Source: an uncultured Muribaculum sp.
GTDB taxonomy: Bacteria > Bacteroidota > Bacteroidia > Bacteroidales > Muribaculaceae
Reading direction: 5' to 3'
Assembly: GCA_947573015.1 (NCBI GenBank)
Contig: CANPDS010000177.1
Span: forward strand, 1-5,521
Length of the DNA: 5,521 nucleotides
This document shows, piece after piece, positions 1 through 5,521 of the stretch. The notes beneath the pieces were generated by a model. That model was not told where the DNA came from and did no database searches. It worked only from the letters and a program-made list of their open reading frames with translations. Both the position numbers and the translations under genes were made by a program. Within the stretch, counting starts at the first letter, position 1; each line of letters starts with the position of its first letter.

Positions 1-250
1 TGGTCTGTCATTATTCCCGATACTTATCGGTGTGGTGCTCACCGCCTCCAACCCTGGTGTCACCGACCCGATGAAGTATGACTACACCAACCCTATGCTC
101 CTCTTCGCTTCACTTGGAGTGCTCGCTCTCATATTCGGTCTGCTCCTTAAGGCACTTGATGCCAAGAAGCACTACGGACTCGAACTTCCCAACATCGCAC
201 CATCCACCGAAGAAGAAATCTTCGAGGAGGAAGGCCGCACTCAGGAGTAA
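1..250 (+). CDS. MFS-type transporter, C-terminal fragment (5' end outside window)
   Basis: The reading frame is open from the window edge (first full codon at 2) to a TAA stop at 248-250, giving about 82 residues of the C-terminus. Two hydrophobic stretches are visible: the end of one membrane helix at the edge (GLSLFPILIGVVLTA) and a last helix (MLLFASLGVLALIFGLLLKAL). A hydrophilic acidic tail ending in EEEIFEEEGRTQE follows. The segment NPGVTDPMKYDYTNPM between the helices and the LDAKKHYGLELPNI stretch after the last helix resemble the ends of Bacteroidetes major facilitator superfamily permeases, as I remember them. The substrate cannot be told from this fragment. An in-frame GTG at 32 exists, but it lies inside the fold and should not be taken as a start. 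The gene is convergent with typA and is followed by a strong terminator 18 bp after the stop. MFS is the best guess; another polytopic inner-membrane transporter is possible. Confidence 0.72.
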   Translation, partial: GLSLFPILIGVVLTASNPGVTDPMKYDYTNPMLLFASLGVLALIFGLLLKALDAKKHYGLELPNIAPSTEEEIFEEEGRTQE

Positions 251-267
251 TACACAATCTGATACAT

Positions 268-310
268 AAAAAGGAATGCCAGGCAGCTACGCCCATGGCA
301 TTCCTTTTTT
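268..310. terminator. Bidirectional intrinsic terminator between the transporter gene and typA
   Basis: A perfect 14-bp inverted repeat, AAAAAGGAATGCCA (268-281) and TGGCATTCCTTTTT (296-309), encloses a 14-nt loop in which GGC (282-284) can also pair with GCC (291-293). On the plus strand it ends in a run of T to 311 and sits 18 bp past the transporter stop. On the minus strand the A5 at 268-272 becomes a U5 tail, so it can also end transcripts arriving from typA. I see no other clear terminator between the typA stop and this point, apart from the possible role of the structure at 494-594. Confidence 0.88.
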
Positions 311-327
311 TATTGATATACAAAACA

Positions 328-341
328 TAACGGCAGTTATC
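328..341 (-). other. Segment complementary to the P2 arm and loop of the typA-downstream structure
   Basis: Positions 330-341 are perfectly complementary to 553-564, and the pairing extends to 328/566 through one A/C position (329/565) that is a U-G pair on the minus strand. That gives 14 pairs covering exactly the loop (553-557) and one arm (558-566) of hairpin P2. In a minus-strand transcript this segment would come about 200 nt after P2 and could replace its 9-bp stem with a longer one. It may also form a weak local hairpin (ATAAC 327-331 / GTTAT 336-340). The complementarity is seen directly; a switching role is inference. Confidence 0.35.
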
Positions 342-493
342 GGGAGCGAGTTCCTGCAAGGATAAAAAGCATATAGGAACGCATCTTGCGCCATTACTAC
401 GCTATTATGCAGCTGATCTCCTATTTCAAACAATAGCGCCCGGTAGAGACGACATTCCAGTCACTGCTGATCCTTTTTTGGATGGTTGACAAA

Positions 494-594
494 CAACGAC
501 CGGGACGCCGTCACCACTATCTTATAATCTCAACCGAGATTACTGACAACAGGATAACTGCCGTCAATCAGTGGCGACGGCGTCCCGGCCGTCG
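494..594 (-). ncRNA. Candidate structured RNA (three-way junction) just downstream of typA
   Basis: The outer stem P1 pairs 494-518 with 570-594, 25 consecutive positions with no bulge. Inside it sit P2, 544-552 with 558-566 (9 bp, 5-nt loop 553-557), and P3, TAATCTC 525-531 with GAGATTA 536-542 (7 bp, 4-nt loop). Single-stranded linkers are 3, 1 and 6 nt, a compact three-way junction. Five positions are not Watson-Crick: 495/593, 499/589, 513/575, 548/562 and 549/561. All five are A opposite C on the plus strand, so on the minus strand all five are U-G pairs. That points to an RNA transcribed from the minus strand, the strand of typA, whose stop codon is 20 bp upstream. The 3' side of P1 runs into TTGTTTGTC, a modest U-rich tail, so it could help end transcription. 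I do not recognise a named family. A folded mobile repeat (MITE- or REP-like) is the main alternative. Confidence 0.55.
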
Positions 595-614
595 GATAAT
601 CAAAATAATAATTA

Positions 615-2414
615 TTACTCCTTGTTGGCGCGCTTACGCTCCAACTCGTCGAGTATTATCTTGCGGAGACGGAGATGATGCGGAGTTACCTCTACATACT
701 CATCTTCCTTGATGTATTCGAGAGCCTCCTCGAGTGAGAATACCACAGGGGGAATGATCTTCGCTTTATCATCGGCACCGCTGGCACGCATATTGGTGAG
801 TTTCTTCGACTTGGTCACATTGACCACGATATCCTTGTCTTTGGCATTCTCACCAACTACCTGTCCGGCATATACCTCTTCCTGCGGGAAGATGAAGAAA
901 CGGCCACGGTCCTGAAGCTTATCGATGGCATAGGCATAGGCTGTACCAGCCTCCATAGCTATGAGCGAACCATTGGTGCGTCGCTCAATATCGCCTTTCC
1001 AAGGCTGATATTCGAGGAAGCGGTGGGCCATGATCGCCTCGCCTGCCGATGCTGTGAGCACATTGTTACGCAGACCGATGATGCCGCGCGATGGTATATT
1101 GAATTCGATATGCAGACGGTCGTTCTGAGTGAGCATGCTCACCATCTCGCCTTTGCGGCGTGTGACCATATCGATGATCTTGCTTGAATACTCCTCGGGA
1201 ACATTGATTGTAAGCAACTCGACAGGCTCGCACTTGCGTCCATCGATTTCTTTAATGATCACCTGTGGCTGGCCTACCTGAAGTTCATAGCCCTCGCGGC
1301 GCATGGTCTCGATAAGCACAGAGAGATGCAACACACCACGTCCGAACACAGTCCATACATCCTCATGATCAGCTTTCTTCACACGCAATGCCAGATTCTT
1401 GTCGAGCTCTCGTGTAAGGCGCTCCGCTATATGACGGGAGGTGACAAACTTGCCGTCGCGGCCGAAGAAGGGTGAGTCGTGTATGGTGAATGTCATTGAC
1501 ATGGTAGGCTCGTCGATAGCTATACGAGGGAGCGGTTCGGGATTGTCAGGAGTAGTTACCGTATCGCCGATTTCGAATCCATCAAGACCTACAAGGGCGC
1601 AAATGTCACCCGAGCTTACCTCGCTGACGCGCTTGCGACCCATTCCCTCAAATGTATGAAGTTCCTTGATACGCTGTTTTACTACCGTACCATCGCTCTT
1701 GCATAGACCGATCTCCATACCTTCTCGCAAAGTACCACGATGGACACGACCAACAGCAATACGGCCAACATAGTTGGAATAGTCGAGCGACGTGATCAAC
1801 ATCTGCGGATCGCCTTCAAGAGTCTTAGGGGCCGGAATATATTCAATGATAGCGTCAAGCACAGCTGTAATGTCATCAGCCGGTTTGCGCCAGTCAGTTG
1901 ACATCCAACCCTGTTTGGCTGAACCATATACGGTGGGGAAGTCGAGCTGATCCTCGGTGGCATCAAGATTGAACATAAGGTCGAACACCATCTCCTGCAC
2001 CTCATCGGGGCGGCAATTGGGCTTATCAACCTTGTTTACAACCACTACCGGTTTCAAGCCCATCTGTATGGCCTTCTGTAGCACAAAACGAGTCTGTGGC
2101 ATCGGACCTTCAAAGGCATCGACCAAAAGCAGACAGCCATCGGCCATGTTGAGCACACGTTCTACCTCGCCACCGAAGTCGGCGTGTCCCGGAGTGTCGA
2201 TAATGTTGATTTTGGTACCTTTATAGTCTATGGAAACATTTTTGGAGAGAATCGTTATGCCTCGCTCGCGCTCCAGGTCGTTGTTATCGAGGATAAGTTC
2301 TCCGGCATTCTGATTCTCACGAAAGAGGTGGCCGGCAAGGAGCATCTTGTCGACGAGAGTAGTTTTGCCGTGGTCGACGTGAGCTATGATGGCAATGTTT
2401 CTAATGTTCTGCAT
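615..2414 (-). CDS. typA: Translational GTPase TypA/BipA
   Basis: BipA is a ribosome-associated GTPase of the EF-G/LepA class. In other bacteria it assists 50S subunit assembly, especially in the cold, and affects stress and surface traits. The 599-residue product has the usual length (about 600). GTP-binding motifs are intact: P-loop AHVDHGKT (11-18), the switch I segment ERERGITI (48-55), DTPGH (73-77), NKVD (127-130) and GSAKQG (164-169). A beta-barrel domain II follows (about 204-290), then EF-G-like domains III and V (about 303-390 and 395-480). The BipA-specific C-terminal domain (about 481-599) includes KKLTNMRASGADDK (537-550) and VEVTPHHLRLRK (574-585). The ATG start gives the expected N-terminus MQNIRNIAIIAHVDHGKTT. 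There is no Shine-Dalgarno at the usual distance; only GAAGAG lies farther upstream, which is normal for Bacteroidetes. A -7 box at 2446-2453 suggests a leader of about 26 nt and an independent promoter. No damage or unusual residue was seen. Confidence 0.97.
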   Translation of the reverse strand: MQNIRNIAIIAHVDHGKTTLVDKMLLAGHLFRENQNAGELILDNNDLERERGITILSKNVSIDYKGTKINIIDTPGHADFGGEVERVLNMADGCLLLVDAFEGPMPQTRFVLQKAIQMGLKPVVVVNKVDKPNCRPDEVQEMVFDLMFNLDATEDQLDFPTVYGSAKQGWMSTDWRKPADDITAVLDAIIEYIPAPKTLEGDPQMLITSLDYSNYVGRIAVGRVHRGTLREGMEIGLCKSDGTVVKQRIKELHTFEGMGRKRVSEVSSGDICALVGLDGFEIGDTVTTPDNPEPLPRIAIDEPTMSMTFTIHDSPFFGRDGKFVTSRHIAERLTRELDKNLALRVKKADHEDVWTVFGRGVLHLSVLIETMRREGYELQVGQPQVIIKEIDGRKCEPVELLTINVPEEYSSKIIDMVTRRKGEMVSMLTQNDRLHIEFNIPSRGIIGLRNNVLTASAGEAIMAHRFLEYQPWKGDIERRTNGSLIAMEAGTAYAYAIDKLQDRGRFFIFPQEEVYAGQVVGENAKDKDIVVNVTKSKKLTNMRASGADDKAKIIPPVVFSLEEALEYIKEDEYVEVTPHHLRLRKIILDELERKRANKE

Positions 2415-2440
2415 GTGTCGTAAATGTTTCTCTTCAATTC

Positions 2441-2466
2441 GGGCGCAAAGTTACAAATTTTCGCCC
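2441..2466. promoter_or_regulatory. Imperfect palindrome spanning the typA -7 box (possible operator)
   Basis: GGGCG (2441-2445) mirrors CGCCC (2462-2466), AAA (2447-2449) mirrors TTT (2458-2460), and TT (2451-2452) mirrors AA (2455-2456). Ten of the 13 symmetric positions match around a centre at 2453/2454. The palindrome encloses the -7 box and covers the predicted transcription start area. It could be a repressor site, or it could be chance in AT-rich promoter DNA flanked by GC. No specific regulator can be named. Confidence 0.3.
2446..2453 (-). promoter_or_regulatory. Bacteroidetes-type -7 promoter box for typA
   Basis: On the minus strand this reads TAACTTTG, a full match to the Bacteroidetes primary sigma -7 consensus TAnnTTTG. 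Transcription would start near 2440, leaving about 26 nt before the typA ATG. The -33 region is weak: the best candidate is CTGG near 2476-2479, about 22 nt upstream, and no clear TTTG is present. The position in the 102-bp gap after the ClC gene supports independent expression of typA. Confidence 0.65.
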
Positions 2467-2489
2467 AATGCATCGCCAGTCACACACAG

Positions 2490-2535
2490 AAAAAATCTCA
2501 CTATCCAATATCTGCATCAATCTTCGCTGTAGTGA
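2490..2535 (-). terminator. Weak possible terminator after the ClC gene
   Basis: On the minus strand a 6-bp repeat TCACTA / TAGTGA (2530-2535 with 2498-2503) brackets the ClC stop codon and is followed two bases later by U6 (2490-2495). The stem is short and AT-rich and the loop is 26 nt, so termination would be inefficient at best. Read-through into typA is likely. Confidence 0.2.
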
Positions 2536-4322
2536 CGGAGTACACGGCGATAGGAGTTAAAAATTTTCGACTTTGATACAAAGCCGATGTATCGGCCTTC
2601 CTCGACCACTGGAAGATTCCATGCTCCGGTGCGGTCGAACGTCTTCATCACGCTCTCCATAGTATCTCCAATCTGTATGGTGGCCGGTGGAGTGGTCATG
2701 AACTTGTTGACAAACATCTTCTTATATAGGTCAGGCCTGAACATGATATTCCTGATATCATCGAGCAGCACTATCCCCATCAGCCGTCCCTCGGAATCAA
2801 GCACAGGGAATAGATTGCGGGATGACTGCGATATCACATCAACCATCTGCTTAAGATTCATTTCAGGATGCACAGGCTTGAAGTCGTTCTCAATGACATT
2901 GTTGATCTTAAGGAGGCGTAGCACAGACTTGTCTTTATGATGCGTGAGAAGTTCGCCACGCTTGGCAAGACGTATAGCATATATACTGTAGGGCTCAAAC
3001 ACCTTGATAGTTCCGTAAGAAATGGTGCTCACAATCAGCAATGGCAGAAAAAGATCGTACCCTCCAGTAAGCTCGGCGGTAAGGAATATGGCCATAAGTG
3101 GAGCATGCATCACTCCCGACATCACTCCTGCCATGCCCATAAGAGCGAAATTCTTTACCGAAAGTTCAAAGCCAAGCCCCATATGATTGAGCACATAGGC
3201 AAAGAAGAAGCCGGTCATGCATCCCATATAGAGCGATGGAGCGAATGTACCACCTACTCCACCGGCACCATTGGTCGATGACGTGGCGAACGCCTTGGCC
3301 AGACATAGCCCTGCTATATACAGTCCGATGACCCATGCCACATTTCTGTCGGCATAAAATATCGAGCCATCCACTACAGAAGCAGTATCGCCATTGATCA
3401 TCGAAGTAATCAGATCATATCCCTCACCATATAGAGGTGGGAAAATGAAGATAAGTACCGCCAGTATGCTACCGCCGATCGATGCACGCACCCATCGGTT
3501 TTTTATCTTACCATAGAATCCCTCCATCATCGCCATCACGCGTATGAAATAGAGCGAGGCAAACCCGCATATCACTCCAAGCAATATGGCGAACGGAATA
3601 CGCACGGTAAGAAAATTCTCACTCTGCGTGAAAAAGAACTGCACATCATAGCCAGTGAATATATATGCCACAGATGCAGCCGATACGGAGGATATCAGAA
3701 GCGGCATCACCGACACAGTTGTAAGGTCGAGCATCAGCACCTCCAAAGTAAACAGCGCTCCCGATAACGGCGCCTTGAAAATTCCGGCCACACCGGCTGC
3801 TGCCCCACACCCGACCAATATCATCAGCAGACGCGGTGACAGGCGGAACATCTGGCCAAGCGTGGAGCCTATAGCCGAACCGGTATAGACGATCGGACCT
3901 TCCGACCCTACCGAACCGCCAAATCCTATGGTGATCGAAGCCGCCACAACAGATGTATAGCAGTTATGAGGCTTCAACCGGCTCTTGTTCTGCGATATGG
4001 AGAAAAGCACCTTGGTTACACCGTGAGATATATCATCCCGCACCACATAGCGCACATAACAACTAACTATCACTATACCTATAAGAGGATATATGAGATA
4101 AAGATAGTTGCCTCCGGTGATATCTATGTTGAGCAACAGGGATGAAGATATATAATGTATAAGCCACTTGAACGCAAGGGCTGCGAATCCACAGATAACA
4201 CCCACGATGAGAGCAAGGAAAAGTACAAAATTCTTCTCCTGAATATGCTTCTCACGCCACATCAGCAGGCGCATGAACCATGAGTTACTTTTCTGGGCTA
4301 TATGTTGTATCGCTGCTTTCAT
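2517..4322 (-). CDS. ClC-family chloride channel/transporter with two CBS domains
   Basis: This is a 601-residue inner-membrane ClC protein that moves chloride or a related anion, probably as a homodimer. The membrane part (about 30-455) carries the family signatures. GSEGP (139-143) has Glu141 at the gating-glutamate position, and GGTFAPSLYMG (357-367) is the helix N anion-site motif. A helix R tyrosine is in PYSIYAI (Tyr445 or Tyr448). The C-terminal region holds two CBS domains (about 476-530 and 539-592), which in other ClCs bind adenine nucleotides and adjust activity. Two features depart from the E. coli exchanger. The helix D motif reads SHGVT (99-103) in place of GSGIP, and in PLSGALFTLEVL (185-196) Val195 occupies the place of the internal proton glutamate (E. 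coli Glu203). A channel, or an exchanger with a different proton path, are both possible, so transport mode is left open. The ATG overlaps the stop of the upstream sugar transferase gene, implying one transcript. Confidence 0.95.
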   Translation of the reverse strand: MKAAIQHIAQKSNSWFMRLLMWREKHIQEKNFVLFLALIVGVICGFAALAFKWLIHYISSSLLLNIDITGGNYLYLIYPLIGIVIVSCYVRYVVRDDISHGVTKVLFSISQNKSRLKPHNCYTSVVAASITIGFGGSVGSEGPIVYTGSAIGSTLGQMFRLSPRLLMILVGCGAAAGVAGIFKAPLSGALFTLEVLMLDLTTVSVMPLLISSVSAASVAYIFTGYDVQFFFTQSENFLTVRIPFAILLGVICGFASLYFIRVMAMMEGFYGKIKNRWVRASIGGSILAVLIFIFPPLYGEGYDLITSMINGDTASVVDGSIFYADRNVAWVIGLYIAGLCLAKAFATSSTNGAGGVGGTFAPSLYMGCMTGFFFAYVLNHMGLGFELSVKNFALMGMAGVMSGVMHAPLMAIFLTAELTGGYDLFLPLLIVSTISYGTIKVFEPYSIYAIRLAKRGELLTHHKDKSVLRLLKINNVIENDFKPVHPEMNLKQMVDVISQSSRNLFPVLDSEGRLMGIVLLDDIRNIMFRPDLYKKMFVNKFMTTPPATIQIGDTMESVMKTFDRTGAWNLPVVEEGRYIGFVSKSKIFNSYRRVLRHYSED

Positions 4323-4328
4323 ACTCCT
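4319..4328 (-). promoter_or_regulatory. ATGA stop/start overlap with AGGAG one base before the ClC start
   Basis: The sugar transferase TGA (4319-4321) and the ClC ATG (4320-4322) share bases in an ATGA, a typical arrangement for translational coupling. AGGAG at 4324-4328 ends only one base (4323) before the ATG, which is closer than the normal 5-9 nt, so it may act mainly by holding terminating ribosomes rather than as a standard binding site. It is also simply the coding sequence for the last residues, KGV. No closer alternative start has a better site; the next in-frame ATG codons are at residues 17 and 21 and have none. Confidence 0.6.
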
Positions 4329-5521
4329 TTTCCGGTAAGAACGGTCCTCACCGTATATATCATTATTTTAAAATCTGTAGACAGTGATATATTCTCAAGA
4401 TACATAAGATCGTACTTCAGGCGCTCAAGCATAGAGTCAACATCGCTGGCATAACCGTATTTCACCATACCGAGTGATGTCAATCCGGGGCGCACCTGCT
4501 GTAAAAGCGTATAATAAGGGGCACGCTCCATTATCTTTTCCACGAAATACGCACGCTCCGGACGCGGACCGACAAGCGACATGTCGCCACGCACCACATT
4601 CCAGAATTGCGGCAACTCATCAAGTCGGTATTTGCGCATGAAATGCCCAACGCGTGTCACCCGGCTATCGCCCGGCATACTCAACCTTGGACCCACCTCC
4701 TCAGCATCACGCCTCATCGAGCGCAATTTATATATCATGAATGGTTTCTTATTTTTACCGATGCGCTCCTGCCGGAAGATGACCGGTCCCGGCGAATCCC
4801 ACCGTATGGCCAACGACAGTGCCAATATGACAGGAAGGCTGACCAACAGTCCCAGAGAGCCAAGGATCACATCACATAGGCGCTTCTCGTTGAGGGTCGA
4901 CTCAGAGGCTCGAGCGTGGCCGATATTTACCAATGGTTCACCAGCAATCTTATCAATACGCATCTGCGAGGTCAGCATGGTATAAAGATCAGGAGGCGTA
5001 AGCACATCAATGCCAAGAGGCAGCACACGACACAATATATCGAGCGTGGCCTTGCGCCCTTCTTCCTGCGGCATTACCACAAGGCAGTCAAGCGAACGCA
5101 CACGCGCATGCAGGGCGATATCCTCATCTGGCGACAGGCAACCGAGTATACGGATACCACTCCACGGGCTTTCCTTACGCAGACGAAGTTCCATCCCGAC
5201 TGCTTTTGGACCGGAACCGACTACCATGGCATTGCGCATCCAGCGCCCATGATATACCTTGCGCCGGATATATGCAGTGACCATAGCCCTACCGCTATAG
5301 ACCATGACAAACATGATGCCCCACAAATAGCATATATCCAAATACATGGTCATACGACCTTTCACACCGTTATTGACCAATGCAAGCATAAAAAAAATCA
5401 ATGTTCCGGTGAAAGCCGACATAAGTGTGGTGCCAAGCTCCTCTGAGCGCGACTTTAGAAACACCTGATTGTAATATCCAGAGATCCAGTATATTCCTAG
5501 CATCAGACATGGAAACAAAAC
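4319..5521 (-). CDS. Polyprenyl glycosylphosphotransferase (initiating sugar transferase), N-terminus outside window
   Basis: This enzyme class (Bac_transf, WbaP/PglC-like) moves a sugar-1-phosphate from a nucleotide sugar to undecaprenyl phosphate at the inner membrane, starting capsule, exopolysaccharide or O-glycan repeat units. The frame is open to the window edge. A TTG at 5516-5518 is not a convincing start, because the sequence there is already inside a membrane helix and family members are usually some 60-70 residues longer. Counting from that TTG, 399 residues are visible. They comprise N-terminal membrane helices (about 1-16, 33-50, 64-84), a Rossmann-like central domain beginning MVVGSGPKAVGMEL (98-111), a membrane-associated helix (about 216-238) and the catalytic domain. 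The catalytic domain holds RQERIGK (249-255), KLRSM (264-268), the Asp300-Glu301 dyad in YRLDELPQ (297-304) and GPRPER (317-322). All key residues are present. The sugar cannot be told from sequence. The ClC gene follows with an ATGA overlap. Confidence 0.94.
   Translation of the reverse strand, partial: VLFPCLMLGIYWISGYYNQVFLKSRSEELGTTLMSAFTGTLIFFMLALVNNGVKGRMTMYLDICYLWGIMFVMVYSGRAMVTAYIRRKVYHGRWMRNAMVVGSGPKAVGMELRLRKESPWSGIRILGCLSPDEDIALHARVRSLDCLVVMPQEEGRKATLDILCRVLPLGIDVLTPPDLYTMLTSQMRIDKIAGEPLVNIGHARASESTLNEKRLCDVILGSLGLLVSLPVILALSLAIRWDSPGPVIFRQERIGKNKKPFMIYKLRSMRRDAEEVGPRLSMPGDSRVTRVGHFMRKYRLDELPQFWNVVRGDMSLVGPRPERAYFVEKIMERAPYYTLLQQVRPGLTSLGMVKYGYASDVDSMLERLKYDLMYLENISLSTDFKIMIYTVRTVLTGKGV

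Larger units (their letters stand above)
311..614. other. Gene-free interval with several inverted repeats
   Basis: These 304 bases contain no credible protein gene on either strand. The short open frames have no ribosome binding site and cut across the inverted repeats. The interval does hold structure. There is a three-way-junction element at 494-594, and a segment at 328-341 complementary to part of it. A 7-bp inverted repeat CGCTATT (400-406) / AATAGCG (432-438) has a 25-nt loop. Two short pairings, GTTCCT (350-355) / AGGAAC (375-380) and GCAAG (356-360) / CTTGC (385-389), together could make an H-type pseudoknot. The short ones may be chance. The whole interval is best read as the 3' UTR of typA or as a separate small RNA on the minus strand. 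Confidence 0.6.

Noticed and set aside
147..359. A 70-codon open frame on the minus strand over the transporter end and terminator
   Set aside because: It overlaps the perfect terminator hairpin and the transporter coding sequence, and its protein has no recognisable features.
350..389. Possible H-type pseudoknot from GTTCCT/AGGAAC and GCAAG/CTTGC
   Set aside because: Stems of 6 and 5 bp are expected by chance in a 300-base interval, and there is no strand-specific G-U support. It is kept only as a remark in the interval description.
494..594. Insertion sequence or transposon ends
   Set aside because: No transposase gene and no target-site duplication are visible beside the inverted repeat, and the nested hairpins fit an RNA fold better. 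A non-autonomous repeat is not fully excluded.
482..712. A 76-codon open frame on the plus strand across the inverted repeat region
   Set aside because: It runs over both arms of the large stem and into the 3' end of typA, is rich in Arg and His from the GC-rich repeat, and has no ribosome binding site or family likeness.
2587..3281. Two 114-117 codon open frames on the plus strand opposite the ClC gene
   Set aside because: They lie wholly within the conserved CBS and membrane coding regions of the ClC gene and look like antisense shadows.
4916..5446. A 176-codon open frame on the plus strand, opposite the sugar transferase
   Set aside because: The minus-strand frame encodes clear conserved family motifs over the same bases. 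The plus frame is a shadow with no start signal and a composition (many His, Thr, Arg) typical of antisense frames.
5516..5518. TTG as the true start of the sugar transferase
   Set aside because: The frame continues open to the window edge, the TTG falls inside a hydrophobic helix, and the visible length is shorter than usual for the family, so the real start lies outside.

Overview
The window looks like ordinary chromosome of a member of the Bacteroidales, perhaps close to Muribaculaceae. The reasons are the character of the proteins (a Bacteroidetes-type BipA, a CBS-tailed ClC, a WbaP-like initiating sugar transferase), the lack of a normal Shine-Dalgarno before typA, and a Bacteroidetes -7 promoter box (TAACTTTG) just upstream of typA. 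The family-level placement is inference from sequence style only.

Layout. Positions 1-250 (+) hold the 3' end of an MFS-type transporter gene, closed by a strong terminator (268-310) that reads in both directions. Positions 311-614 have no gene but contain a notable RNA-like structure: a long stem (494-518 with 570-594) enclosing two side-by-side hairpins, which makes a three-way junction. Every non-Watson-Crick position in it is a G-U pair only if the minus strand is transcribed. That is the strand of typA, whose stop codon lies just before it. Positions 615-2414 (-) encode the ribosome-associated GTPase TypA/BipA. Its promoter lies in the 102-bp gap (2415-2516), inside an imperfect palindrome. 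Positions 2517-4322 (-) encode a ClC-family anion channel or antiporter with two C-terminal CBS domains. Positions 4319-5521 (-) encode a polyprenyl glycosylphosphotransferase (initiating sugar transferase) whose N-terminus lies outside the window.

How the genes relate. The sugar transferase and ClC genes overlap by an ATGA (4319-4322) and are very likely co-transcribed and translationally coupled, although their functions (first step of surface-glycan assembly; chloride/proton handling) have no obvious biochemical link. typA has its own promoter and is probably a separate unit. Its transcript would run through the structured region to the bidirectional terminator, giving a 3' UTR of about 350 nt. 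No mobile element, CRISPR array, tRNA or rRNA was seen. The most interesting item is the structured RNA candidate after typA, together with a downstream segment that could pair with one of its hairpins in an alternative fold.
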